Below are positions 21,590 through 33,777 of a stretch of DNA of 64,000 bases, piece by piece; within the stretch, counting starts at the first letter, position 1, and every line of letters starts with the position of its first letter. The position numbers and the translations under genes are program-made. The notes below the pieces were generated by a model that ran no database searches, had not been told where the DNA came from, and was given only the letters and a program-made list of their open reading frames with translations. The stretch lies in assembly GCA_020744425.1 (NCBI GenBank), contig JAGMUV010000010.1:930001-994000 (forward strand), given 5' to 3'. This DNA is from Dactylonectria macrodidyma. Taxonomy: Eukaryota > Ascomycota > Sordariomycetes > Hypocreales > Nectriaceae.

Positions 21590-23082
21590 GGCTAAGATGT
21601 GAGAGAATTCACCCCAAGTTTGACTCTTCAATTGTGGCTCAGCAGAACTTAACGGATGTTGGCGCTTACAGGTTTCTTGGACACTGGAGCAGAGATGGGA
21701 TATATACAACCTTTGGACTGGGTTGCGAACTCAGTCCTTGACGTCACTCGCCGCAAACAAAACAAGATCAAAGCTAGCACAGGTTCTCGGTTTCCCCACA
21801 AACTCCAGGGCTAGCCAGCTCCCAGGGCTTAGTATGATGATTAGAAAATGCGGCCCAGCAATGGAAATCTTGATCATACGTAGCTACCAAGCTGTGCCTA
21901 GTCTCTGCAACGTCACTGTGGAACGCTGCCCTCTGCAATGAGCAACGGGTCCCAGGGGCTTGCAAATCCGATTGGAGCGGGGATTTACGACCCACTAGCT
22001 GCCAATGCACTGGAGAGCCGCTATATCCGTGTTAGCACGCTTGGCATCATCGAGATCCAAACGGTCGATCATCATTTGCTGGCAACTTCTATGCTCTGTT
22101 TTATTTGATTATCTTCTCAAGGCTACAAAATTCAACGTCAAGTCTTTAGCTCGGTGTTTTTTTTTCTTTTGGCCGGTGCGCTGGCGCGAAGAGCCGACTG
22201 TTGTGACGGCGGTGAAATTCTTGACATGGATTAAAGACAATGCCACTGAACCGAAGATTTGGGTGGGCGAAAGGAACGTGGGAAACTCGCCAAAGCCAGC
22301 CGTTTCAGTGCCAGCAAGTCTAACTGCAAATCCGCCATCTTCCAGTGTGATCCCGCCACACTTGAAAACTGTTTCCTGAGCCTTAATTGGCTCGCAAGGC
22401 CTTATATAGACCGACTGCCAGTTTGATCGGGTGTAGATAGGCTTCCCCACACTCTCCGACCCGACCTGCGACTTGGCAACAGAAGCCTACCGATAGCTAG
22501 CAGAGAGTAGCAAATGTTTTTCACATAGTCCCCAGTTTTTATCGCCCACTATGACTATAGCCGAATACCAAACCACTCACCAACTACTATACCACAATGG
22601 CCATGAAGTCTTGGGCTACGCGGGCAAAGGCAGCTCTAGGCGGGCTCAGCCGGCTCGTCATAAAGAAGAACAACTTTATCGAGGAAACTCAGAGCAAGGA
22701 GACCTTCTACGCATGGCTTCAAACACCTAACGCATATAACGATCCTACCGGCGGCTCAAGATCTTTAGTGCAATGATGGTGACTAGACCTTCCTCCCTGC
22801 AGACGCCATGTCTTTGCTAACAGTCCTCATAGACCCTGTAGTCTCTTGACGTCGATCGAGCCTAATCGGGACGACAGAGCTCGGAGGTCCAGAGAACCTG
22901 TCATCAGCTGAACATAGGTCGTTCGACGGATCGGAATATGATATTGCGTGGCCCATTTGGTCAAAGAAGGCTAGATACCTCTTTCGATATCTAGAATTAA
23001 ATTCCTTACAAAGCTAAGATAGCAAGAATACGTATTATCCTAATTATAGTTATTTGTGTCCTTACGAGAGCTCTCGGCCGAT
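21590..23082. other. Intergenic region with a possible gene relic
   Basis: About 1.5 kb. A TATA element (21701-21706) serves the phosphatase. At 22597-22776 an ATG after a CA-rich leader opens a 59-codon frame (MAMKSWATRAKAALGGLSRLV...) ending in TGA. It resembles a short basic N-terminus but matches no family I know, and it could be a small gene or a decayed fragment. The tail (22950-23080) is AT-rich. Confidence 0.35.
21701..21706 (-). promoter_or_regulatory. TATA box of the acid phosphatase gene
   Basis: TATATA 112 bp upstream of the chosen start (21589). It excludes the in-frame ATG at 21709 as the translation start. Confidence 0.5.
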
Positions 23083-25672
23083 TCACGGCATACTCCCTAT
23101 ACCGAGATCTTGTATCCAAGGTGCGGAAACGACCAGCTCATCCACATGGGCACTGCTACCTAGTAACTGACTCTGGCTTAATATAAAATCATCGTGAACC
23201 AGAGCTTCCATAGAGCCCCAGGAGCCCACCATGACCGGTACAAAGGCGTCAGAAAGCACCGTATCAAGGCTCTGCGAGGTACTGCTCCTGGCCTCGATAG
23301 GTCCAAAGGACCCAGCCAGCACTGTGTTCTCGGTTATTCGAGACAGAGTCTGGCGCATTTTTTCCGCCACGGGGTAGTGTTTCTGCAGAGCCGACATTGT
23401 TTCAGCGATGATGTTTAAAAGCTGTGATGCGTTCGATTCGATCACGCCCTGCCTGCTATGTACTGCTGGGGGCTGTAGGATATACGCAATGAGGGTGCTC
23501 GCCGTAACGTACATGTTGTCCAGCATGACGGTGATGAACTTTTCGACGCCGTAGATCTCGCGGTATGCCAAGATCAAGCGGCAGACATGCGCAGCATTGT
23601 CGTACAAGGCTTGTCGTGATTTCTCGACCTGGGTCGTACGGTCGTGATTGGCTCTCTTGTCGGTACTTTGGGAGAGGACCTTGACGATGGCTCGATGCAA
23701 GACGATCTGGATGCCGTAGAACTGGATGTTCAAGCCATATGCAGTCATTTCAAGTTCAGAGATGTGTTTTGGGGAGAGACTAGGAGGCAATCGATCGTGC
23801 GCTGCCGAGATGCGCTCACTAAGCTCCCATAGATGCTCTGCACTTCCGTCGTCGAGAACGGTCCCGAAACCGTTGAGCTTGTCCGTCACCTCCGAAATGA
23901 GCTTGCAGAGAATGACCCAATGGTCCAGCGACCTCGAGAGTCTTGTTGGACCTTTGCATGATAGTCGCTGTTCGACGCTGACCAGTGGCACACAGCTTGG
24001 GCGGCCGAGGTACAGCGCCCACAACCTGTCGTAGACGAAGGCAGTGAGAAACAATTGGTGCCTCAGGTCTGCATCGGCCTGGATCAAGATGCCATGCTTC
24101 ACCAGCTGGGAGCATTCTTCATGCAGTCCGAGGTCGAATATCAGCCTGCAAGCAATACCTGATTTGAGTATGTATATCAGCCAATCGGTCGGCTTCGCGA
24201 TCATGCAAAGGCCAATAAGTACCACTATAGGTCCACCCGATCCTATCCCGTGCCGATGTAGCCTCGAAATCGCTCAGTAGTAGGAAGCCCTGCAAGGTCG
24301 CAATAGTTGGTTGTTCGAGTTCCAGGACGATGTCTTCCTTGGCTTGGTTGGCGTATGCCCTTCCAAGTGACCGAACGGCGTGTGAAGTGCTCACGCGTGT
24401 GGCACACGCCAGAAAGGCGGCTTCTAGGAACCGAGAGTAGTACTGCGATCTCTTGCCGAGCGCACGATGCGCCTTGAAAAGCTGCTCGTCTACGACACTT
24501 ACAGAGCGAGAGTAGTACCCCCAGCACGACTCGATCAGGGTCTCTCGGAGCCTCGTTGAGTCCATATCAACGACGAAGCTGGTTGTCGATCCAAGATTAA
24601 CCAGCATGTCTGTGTCCTGTGTGTGGCGGGCCTGTATGTGAAGCTGTGTAGTGGGCCCGTAGTATCTAAGCTGGCCAGGGCTAGAGTCCGTATCTAGGTT
24701 CGGCCCCGAGTCATCCAGGCTAGAGTGTCGGTGTTCAGGGACTTCGTGTTCTGCCGTAGGATTATAGATCCGGTCATGAAAATCCTCACAAGCTGCCGAG
24801 AGGTATGGGTCCATCAGCGCAGTCGGCACCTGATGGTCCGCTTCCTGTGTTTCATCCATGACCTGTATCTCGGCCGGAGACTTGCCGCCGCCGGCTTCAG
24901 GTTCGCCGTGGACACTAGGAAGCGACATTGGCGTTCGCTGGCTGGGAGGAAACCTGTCAGTCTCACAGATGCGGGTGCGATATAGGTATAGTGGAATGAG
25001 ATACTTTGTTAATTCGGCATTGTTGCCGTCCCCAACAGACTTGGAGGTTTCTGAACCGGAAGGAGGGGGAATCTCAATCACTGAAGTGTCGATGGGTGGC
25101 TCCATATCGACTTCAGCCACCCCAGCACATCCGGCCACATCGTCCAAATTGATGCCGCATTGGCTAGAGACCAGACACGGCAATAAGTACCATGCCTAGT
25201 TTGAAAAATGACGGCATGCAGACTTACCTGATGAGAGCTTCGATAGACTCCATCCGTCCCTGCAGAGCAGAGATGTACTCACGCGAGCCATGTCTAAACA
25301 AAGTCGTGTGAATCGATTAGCAATAGGCACTTATAAAATAAAAGATGAATCTGGTGCTTTTTAACTGCATACTTTCGTCTGTCACCATTGGGGACGGTTA
25401 TACATTCAATGTTTGTATTTCGACATAATGTGCAACCTTTTCCTGACTCTAGACTTTGGACGTCACACTTGACTAGCTGTGAGCTCGAGATTTGGACGTG
25501 AAGGATGAATGAGTTTGGATCAGACCTTTGTCTTCTTCTGCCGGCAGTTCAAGCAGGCCATCGAAGCTCGGGGCCGACTTCGCGCCGAAGACGTAGACTT
25601 GGAGACGCGACGCGTCGAAGTCACAGATCCAGCGCTGGGTTCATCATCGCCACCCTGAGACCTCGGAGACAT
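23083..25672 (-). CDS. Zn(II)2Cys6 transcription factor
   Basis: Nuclear regulator of 774 aa. Exons: 25526-25672, 25373-25467, 25228-25293, 24223-25163, 23083-24158; all four introns (58, 79, 64, 64 nt) keep phase. The zinc cluster spans an intron: CLNCRQKKTK then CDVQ...GCTLC...EC, with cysteines at 40, 43, 50, 61, 64 and 71. The third-to-fourth spacing is long. A short coiled linker (ISALQGRMESIEALI) follows. The fungal-specific regulatory domain lies in the last two exons (ESCWGYYSRSVSVVDE, CRLIFDLGLHEE, FLTAFVYDRLWALYLGRP). It is divergent from a bZIP regulator across about 1 kb. Its upstream region carries CCGGAAA and TTTCCGG, words that recur in Region B, so it is a candidate regulator of that cluster. 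Confidence 0.88.
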
Positions 25673-26659
25673 GTCGGCGTCGAGGGCCCGTAGGCAGTTT
25701 GAACTGTCGGCGTGGGTCCGGGGAAGAGCTTGTTTCGAAGATCAGTACGGACGCCAAGGAATAGAGTTCGGATACTGGGTAAAGAGGGCCTGGAATTGAA
25801 AAGCCCCAGGGAATGCATCAGGAGAATATAAGAGTACTCTTCCCCCGCTCCATCGACGATCCCGACCGTCCCCAAGATGAGGGGAAGATTGCGGGGGACA
25901 GGGGTCAGTCACATCTTTTGAACGGACCAAGTGCGCACGAGCAGGGCAACAGTCAGCATAAGGCACTACGCTATTGGAGGGTGAGCTGAGGGAAAGGAGC
26001 AATCAATCTATGGCCCCTGTTGTCCTTGCCACGTCCTGAGCTTCAGTCGGAGCAAGGGGTGTTATGCTTGAATATCATTCACCAGGTCCTCACGGTGGAG
26101 TTAAAGAGGCCTCGGTCCCCACCCCGCTTCCACGGATGCTGCGGTTAGGAAAGGGCAGAGAGATACCACATTTGGTCTAGATGCTCATATGTCGTTTACG
26201 GCCTGGTCACTAACGCATCTTAGCTAGTGAAAATACCAACCGGAAACCCCGGCTACATTTTCCGGCCGAGCTTGAAGAGCTGTGGTTCCGCGAGGTTGAT
26301 TGTGATCCTCATAGTAGGTAGCTCTTGTCAATAGCTAAAGCCTGGGGCGTCCTCTCAAGTCCTTTAAAAGTGTTTGTAGATCAAGAAAATGGGGTTTCAG
26401 CAACGGCAAAGTAGTGAGGTGAGTTTGTCGAGAAATGAGCCGATGATCTGCGAGAGAAGGCCAAATAAGGGTCAATCTGATCAAGATTGCGTTGATTTTG
26501 GATTTCCAGATGGCTGCTTGTTTGTACTACCGGCCAGGCCGCCCGGAAAAGGCCAACGATCTCGGACTCTGCGCCAAATCGGCAGGATTCCCCCACCTCT
26601 TTTTTTCACAGTCGCACCGCTGCTTCTTCTCATCTACTCACACCAAGACTAGGTTCCAG
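25673..26659. promoter_or_regulatory. Divergent promoter of two transcription factor genes
   Basis: A 987-bp region between the Zn2Cys6 and bZIP starts. It contains CCGGAAA at 26240-26246 and TTTCCGG at 26259-26265. A CT-rich leader (CCCCCACCTCTTTTTTTCAC) lies just before the bZIP start. No gene was seen. Confidence 0.45.
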
Positions 26660-28526
26660 ATGAGCTCACAATTAGTCACACGTTCAGCAGCTCACGATGC
26701 ACCTCGCTCGCGAAGAAGGACGGCATCATCTCGGGGTATCTCAGGCGTGACGCTTGACAGGAAGCGTGCGCAAAACCGCATATCCCAGCAATGCGTGAGG
26801 GAAAGGCAGGCGGCATATGTCCGCCAGATGGAGTCGGTCCTTGACACGCTGAAGCCTTCTACCGAGGACGCGACCGAACAGACGCGCTATGACAGGCTGG
26901 CCAAGGCTCATCTCAAGGTCATCGATGAGAAGCAGCACATCAAGGATGCGCTGTTCCGGTTCCGGCGGAAATTGCTTAGTGTGGGAAACCTGGCGACATC
27001 TGCGGCTGGTGAGTAGCGTTTCCTCTTATTCGGCCAGGTGTGTCCGCAGTCGCTGAAGTTGGAATGGTAGAAGACCCGATCTTTCAAGAGCTGAGTGACG
27101 GAACAGCTCCAGAGTCTGAACTACATCATCAAGATCAAGAGCAGCCTGATGCAAACTCTGATCAGATCTCGGTTTGCGAGACTATCAGAGCTGAGCCAAA
27201 TGCGCCGAACGGTGCTTCACATGCCTTTCCCCCCCACCAGCCAATGGTTGGCAATCCGATAGCGAGTGACCAGAGGCACTCTACCATGGAGCAGCTGTCA
27301 TCTGAGAGCCACGATCAGATTCTAGATAGCGAGACGGCGCAGTGGACGCTTGGTGTTGGTGCTCCTTCTCTGGATGCTGCCATTGTTCACTCAGCTAGCA
27401 GTGAATACTGCACCACCTACGGCTCAACGTGGGGCCTCGGACACCTGAGTCTCCCTCTGGGGCCGTTCGATCTCGGCGCGATGTCATCAATATTGCCCAT
27501 TAAGCCGTCACTCCAGATGCCCCAAGCGGGGTTTTCAGCTCAGACCTTGCCCGGCACGGCCGTATCGGCAGTCATCAACAACTCGAGCATATTTGCGGAT
27601 GATGTGAAGCTAGCAGCTCAGAACATCATGTCCCGCTGGGCAAACTCTCATGCAACGCATGACCACAGTAGCCGTGATGTTGACCATCGGAACAGCCTTG
27701 TCAGAAAGTTGGCAGCCACCGCAGTCGAAGTCATCGGTGCCCTTGCTGGACTAGAGCCTTATATCTACGGAGTGGTATGCCTTCTCCGCTCCCCAAAGGT
27801 CCAAGGAATGACCAACATTGACAACCATAGTATTTCTCCAAGTATATGGAGTCCGTCGTGCGTTGGCGTCTGTCCAATACTTTAGAAGATCGGCTACAAA
27901 TACCTCCCCCCTTTCGACCGACACCCCTTCAGTTCACGACGCCCGACCACCCCATGGTCATCGACTTTATTAATTGGCCGTCGATACGAGACCAGATGAT
28001 CCTGTACTCATCCGCGCTTGACCTTGACGCCATGAGCAGGGACATTGTCCTGAATACCGTCATTGAGCTGCCGAACCAACGAGCCGCCGTCAACATCTAC
28101 GATATCTTCTTCAGCCATATCCTCCCGCGTGTCGGCGGTGGACGCGTGCGGGGTGACAAATCGATGCTACATAACCGTGAGTGGGTATACCTGAAGGTCC
28201 CAGCGGACTCGGCAAGGGCGCTTTTGTCCGACAGTTTGTCCATCACGCAGGATGCGCTAGCATCTGAAATGACCTCGAGAATGGGCCTCTCGGAGGCTGC
28301 TAACCAAGTTAGTGATGTCCAAGGTCCCAAAGCCAACTCAACCGGGCGGATCGCGCCTTGTGGGCCACTCATGACTGTCTCCCGCGCCCTGTCAGCCTTT
28401 GGTATCGATCAGCCGTGCAAATGGAAGCTGAGTAAAGACTTCCAAAGGAAATATCCCTACATCGACTGCTCACTGGGTTCGTGGACTGCCTTCTCTTTTC
28501 ATGAATTCGTGCTGACTACGACATAG
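26660..28526 (+). CDS. bZIP transcription factor with DUF3425 domain
   Basis: Regulator of 589 aa. Exons: 26660-27008, 27050-27774, 27831-28526, in phase, with introns of 41 and 56 nt. The basic region DRKRAQNRISQQCVRERQ (residues 33-50) has the N-x7-R signature (Asn39, Arg47) of Yap-like factors. The following leucine zipper is short and weak (MESVLDTL...RLAKAHLKVI). The C-terminal DUF3425 domain runs from KYMESVVRWRL through PPPFRPTPLQFTTPDHPMV and DFINWPSIRDQMI to FGIDQPCKWKLSKDFQRKYP. Its position beside another regulator and next to Region B suggests control of the oxidative cluster or of stress responses. The target genes are unknown. Confidence 0.88.
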
Positions 28527-28692
28527 ATGTTTCGAATTACGAAATGATGCCTGCTTCAACAGTTGCACTTGACGATGTGTGCACACAGAATTGAAGGTTA
28601 GCAGTCGAAGGCTTAAAGTAGGACTCTGTCACTCATATTCGTGTAATCTGTTCTGTTGTCTCTGATTATCACCATCCACTTCAGTACTTGTT

Positions 28693-30676
28693 CTAGTTAC
28701 ATGTCACCACACTTGGAGGTGCGTCATGCACGGCCTGGGCCATCCTCTTGACCCTCTTGTCCTCCGCCTCATTGTCAGGCTTAAACCCAATAAAGTCCTT
28801 ATCCAGCTCATCTAGAGAGATGTACGGGCTAAGATCTCCTGCCTCTCTCATCATGTCCCTGGTGAAGCCAAGACCCAAGAACTCCCACATGTTGTGGTCG
28901 TTGAGGTATTTGATCTCGAAGTCCTCGTATCTTGGCTCCTTGACCAGTTCGCAAAAGTGCAGACTGCTGCCTGGCCAGATGGCATTCACGCGGCCTGTAG
29001 TGTTGTCCTTGTACCAGGAGCGACATCTCGGGTCTGCCCAGGCCGTTCCACGTACCCAAGCCTGCGTGTGCTCGTTGAACTCGTCCGTCACGGCCTGTTT
29101 GGGCGAGAGGGACCTGATGTTGTCGCGCTGGATCTTCTGGACGATTTTGAGAAGGTATTTTGCCACGGCCTGCAGTGGGCCCATGACGCTTCCGTTTGCG
29201 ATAGGGAACGATGGCCCCATGACGGTGAAGTAGTTGGGAATGTCAGGCACAGCCAGACTGAGATAACCCTCTGGGACCTTCTCCCACTTATCCTGCAGCG
29301 TAACGCCGTTGCGCCCAACAACGGCGTATCGGGGACGGAAGCTAACGTCGAACCCCGTGGCGCAGATGATAGTGTCGACTTCAACCTCGTCGCCGTTGGA
29401 CGCGATGATCGTCTTGGGCGTGACCCGTGTTACCGCTGCGCGATGGATCTGGACGTTGTGTCTCTGTACTGCTCGCATGTAGGGATTTCCGGGCGTGAGC
29501 CGCCGGCAGCCAACGGCAAAGTCTGGGAGTAGCTGCTCAAAGATGTCGTCCCTCTCGATGTACTTGCGCATGCGCTTGGTGAAGTGCTCCCGGATCATGC
29601 GAGCCTCGGCGCTGTGTATCATGAAAGCCCGCAGGCCCGCCGCTGTATTGAGCTTGTCCTCAATGAACTTTGCTTTTTTGACAAGAGACTCGGAGTCGTT
29701 CTTGAGAGAAGCCCGGTCTTCTGCGGTATCTAGTCGAGGTACAATTCAGCTTCCAGTCCGATATCGAGTGGAACAGATTGGCTTACATTCGAAGTTATCG
29801 CCGCTATGGTCGGCAAACTCGGCGAACCACACGGGTGTCCGCACGAAAATGTCCATCTTTTCAACATGGGGCTGCATCGTAGGTACGACCTGCATGCTTG
29901 TTGCGCCAGAGCCGATGACGGCGACACGCTGGCCCTTCCACTGATTCTCGTCAAAGTCGGCTGGCCATCGGGCGGTATGAATGAGGCGGCCTTGAAACGA
30001 ATGCAGCCCTTCAACCTCCTCCGGGAACTTCCACGAGTTGAGGATGCCGCTGGCGCTGATGACAACGTTTGCCTTGTCCTGGCGAATGGCCCCAGTTGCA
30101 GAGTCCTTAACTGTGACGTGCCATTGCGCCTCATCCTCATTCCAGCGGCAGGCTACCACGGTCGAGTTGAACACCATGTACTTGCGCAGGCCGAAACACT
30201 CTACCACGCGGTCGAGGTAGCGGAAGATGTCATCTGACGGGCTGAGGTACTTTGGCCAGTCGGGGTACAGCGCGAAAGCAAAGGCGTAGGCATGTGAAGG
30301 AACGTCACAAGCGCAGCCGGGATACCGGTTCTAGGCGGCATGCTTCAGTACGCGATCTTCTGATGAGATGATATGTCTATGGGTCTCAGAAGCTTACCTC
30401 GAGCCAAGTGCCACCAATCTCGGCATTTTTCTCGTAAACGACGTGCTCAATATTTTGTCCGTGTTTCTGAAAGAGGTAGGACATGTGAATGCCGCTGATA
30501 CCCGCCCCGATGGTGATGACCTTGATCTTGCGTACAGGGGAACTCAGGACAACATCTGGTATCTCGTAGCTTCCAAGCTTATGGCCCAGCCTGTAACCGT
30601 TCTTCCCCCCAGGCGCGTCATCTGGAATAGTGTCGCCGTTGGTCGTATTCTCGGTAGAGTTAGGATCAAACACCAT
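28693..30676 (-). CDS. Baeyer-Villiger monooxygenase 1
   Basis: FAD/NADPH monooxygenase of 619 aa. Exons: 30398-30676, 29787-30330, 28693-29729, with in-phase introns of 67 and 57 nt. Domains in order: the first Rossmann motif TIGAGISG (about 55-62), [13 protein letters not shown], the Baeyer-Villiger fingerprint [12 protein letters not shown] (F-x-G-x3-H-x3-W-P), the second Rossmann motif [10 protein letters not shown], and the [10 protein letters not shown] block. The family inserts oxygen beside a ketone to give an ester or lactone. No membrane segment is evident. It is divergent from the aldehyde dehydrogenase at 31448. It resembles the group that includes fungal secondary-metabolite and steroid/terpenoid oxidases; the substrate is not deducible. 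Confidence 0.92.
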
Positions 30677-31447
30677 TGTGATAGGTAAATAATGGACGTC
30701 TATGTCAGCTTGAATATCTGATGACTTGACTCGAAAAAGAGGTCAAGTTCAGCCTTCCCGACTTGTTGGATATAAGGAAACTTTTACAGTATATCCCAGC
30801 ATGATGCATAAGCGCATCCTTCCGTGTCTCCTTCGTTCAATTCATTCCCGGAAATTCATTATCCTCAGCAATACTATTACTGCTAAATTACCCAAACCTT
30901 GGGCGACAACCTCGGATATCGGACACCATCGAGCACCACTAGACAGACAGTGTTTGGACGCTATCGGGTCCATGACTCGCCATATGGGAACGAGAGTACC
31001 GGAACCCCTCTCCTGCACACCGATTGACAATCCTTGTAGTCAACTGCCTAGGGTTCTGCCACACCAATGCGCCAGCGCGATTCTCCGCGGAGTTCGGCGA
31101 AGGAGAAGTCCAGTCATGGTTTGCCTACCTGGCTTTTCCGGGGTTACACGAGCATGGCAGGGGTATGAAGTCGAGACCCGGATACTACAGTGATCTTCCT
31201 AATTCGGATGTGGAGAAACGGATGTACTTGAGACATGTTTTCGCGCTACTGAACATGCCTGCAAGAGCCGGGCGGCAATAGCAGCTCCGAGGTTGATTGA
31301 AGCTCTTGGTATCTCTCATCACGGATGTGATGGGGTCCGAAAAACCACTGGCAAACCCGTCTCTCTATTCTTAAATTACATCGACGACATTTTCTCCAAG
31401 TCTAGTGCTGCTCTCCACGAGTGTTTTCACCTCCGGTTCCACGCACA
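30677..31447. promoter_or_regulatory. Divergent promoter, BVMO 1 / ALDH 2
   Basis: A 771-bp gap between divergent starts with CCGGAAA at 30848-30854. No gene was seen; the open frames here show no family similarity. Confidence 0.4.
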
Positions 31448-33372
31448 ATGACCGGCAAAACGACAAACCCACTCGACTTCTCCGTCTTCAGCAATGTCAT
31501 CGACGGCTCCCTTTCATCCACGCAACAAACACGTCACGGCATCAATCCGTCCACTCTCGAACCAAACCCGGAAGTCCCACTCTCAGAGCAGCTAGATGTG
31601 GATCGGGCCGTCACCGCAGCCCGAAGGGCCTTTGAGGTCTGGCGACTGGTGCCAGAGGCAGAGCGGCGGCAGGCTTTATCTGCCTTCGCCTCTTCTTTAG
31701 CAGAGCACACCGAAGCGCTCTCCGTCTTGCTCACGAAAGAGCAAGGGCGCCCTGTAAGTCAAGCCACGGTGCGACAACAGCCAGTACACTGATGCTCGAT
31801 GCACAGATCTGGGGTACTCAGATGGAACTCGCCGCCTCGATTGCCCGGCTGGAGGCGACAGCCCAGATTTCGTTGCCCGAGACAGTCGTTGAGGAGACTG
31901 ATGAAAGAGTAGTTGTGACAAGACACACCCCGATAGGGGTTGCGTGTGGAATCTTACCTTGGAACTGTGAGACCCCTCCTCCCCGATATAACCTCACTCT
32001 CGAGACCTGAGGCTGATGTCACCAACCATGCACAAGTTCCAATCATGCTAGGTTAGTCCTTTCCATATTAACTTCGATATTTTAGCTGAATTTTGCACTG
32101 ATCAAGATTGTTGCAGCATGTACTAAGCTTGGATCGGCTGTCGTGGCTGGGAATTCATTCATAATGAAGCCTTCGTAAGTCACATCGAATGCCACAAACT
32201 GCGTGGTTACGGTACTAATTCAACCTCCGATTAGTCCTTTCACACCCTACTGCAGTCTCAAGCTATGCGAGCTAGCTCAACGGTTCTTTCCTCCGGGCGT
32301 AGTGCAGTGCCTTAGTGGCGACGACAGATTAGGGCCTTGGCTCACGGCTCATCCCGGAATCGACAAGATCAGCTTCACAGGGTCGATCGAGACCGGGAAG
32401 AAGGTCATGGAGGTTTGCGGAAGGAATTTGAAGCGAGTTACCCTTGAACTGTGAGAGACCCTCCAACCTCTGAACTTGGTGCAAGGCTAAACCAGTCATG
32501 TCTACCTAGAGGCGGGAATGATGCCGCCATCATCTATCCAGACGTGGACGTGGACTCGGTTGCTGCAGCAGTAAGTCACTCCAGATCCTCCAATTGTGCC
32601 ACAGAGGACTGACCAACTTGCTTGTGTGTTAGGTAGCGCAAATCTGTCTCTTCAATTCATCCCAGGTAAGACCACCCCAGCGAGAATGCTCCCGACACGC
32701 TTTATTAAACAGATCAAAATATCAGGTTTGCCTCACGATTAAAAGAATCTATGTCCATGAGAAAATCTACTCGCGGTTTCTTCAGACATTCACCGCAGCA
32801 GTCAAGTCATTCAAATTAGGAGACGGGCTCACAGAGGGAGTTCTCCTCGGTCCGCTTCAGAACGAATTACAGTACAAAAAAGTCAAGTCGCTCATCAGCA
32901 ACATCGAATATGAGAATCTCCAAGTCGCGACTGGAGACTCATCCTCCGAAACCCCTAAGGAAGGGTACTTCATTCAACCCGTAGTGGTAGATAACCCCCC
33001 TGATGAAGCACGGGTAGTCGTTGAAGAACCCTTTGGTAGGTTTACCGCCTCGTTCCCACCATTGACTAGCGCTAACTACCTCCAGGGCCGCTATTGCCCT
33101 TACTCTCCTGGTCGAATGAGGAAGAAGTTATCTGCAGGGCAAATAGCTCTAAGTATGCCCTCGGTGCTTCTGTCTGGACAAAAGATCTCAACAATGGCAA
33201 GATAGTGGCCAAGCGACTCGAGGCAGGCAGCGTTTGGGTTAACAATCATATGGACATGAGTTCCATGGCACCATTTGGGGGTCACAAAGAATCGGGAATT
33301 GGGGTTGAAGGTGGACTAGCTGGAGTCATAAGCTATTGTAATATGCAGACATTGTACCTTCCTAAGAAGTAA
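31448..33372 (+). CDS. Aldehyde dehydrogenase 2, nine exons, one odd splice site
   Basis: NAD(P)-dependent aldehyde dehydrogenase, 488 aa. Exons: 31448-31753, 31807-31966, 32037-32051, 32096-32174, 32235-32450, 32510-32570, 32633-32665, 32726-33035, 33086-33372. Family blocks appear in order: GVACGILPWN, FPIMLALIKIVAACTKLG, NSFIMKPSPF, ISFTGSIETGKKVM, LELGGND (catalytic Glu), FNSSQVCLTIKR (nucleophile Cys) and EEPFGPLLPL. The third exon is only 15 nt. The intron after it starts GTTAGT, but to keep the ALIKI frame it would have to end in TTTTG at 32095, not AG; the nearest AG (32085) breaks the frame. The gene may have lost a splice acceptor. It probably oxidises an aldehyde made by the neighbouring hydrolase or aldolase steps. 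Confidence 0.75.
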
Positions 33373-33777
33373 GGGGGAGTTTTAGCATATTTGTTATTCA
33401 ATCTACTCTTTAGCTACGAAAAAGCCGTCGACTAGGTGTGGAATTGACAAAGTCTAGCCGCCGAATTTCTTTATCTCAACAAATGGTTTCTTTTACTCAT
33501 TCTTGTCTGCGCATGCTCATTCTGCCTCACTCGCGCGATAAGCATGGAGAGCTTAATGGCATTGTTACCGCAATCGATGTCTCATTGGCCGATGAGGTAC
33601 CACGATGCTGGCGTACACATCTTACATCATGTCTCAAAGCAAGAGGTGACAAAACACATCTTATATTCTTCCAAGTTCAAGAGCAAAAACGTTGCTTGTA
33701 GGCCAATCTCAATTTATGAAGCAAGATCTATCCAACTGGCCGTGACACATCATCATCAGCTTTTCTCCATTGATCTC
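33373..33777. other. Convergent intergenic region
   Basis: 405 bp between converging 3' ends of the dehydrogenase and the sugar-porter-like gene. No gene was recognised. Confidence 0.4.

Noticed and set aside
22109..22450. 113-codon minus-strand frame
   Set aside because: Includes a homopolymer-derived Lys run and no domain; no leader or intron context.
28894..29532. 212-codon plus-strand frame
   Set aside because: Antisense shadow of BVMO 1.
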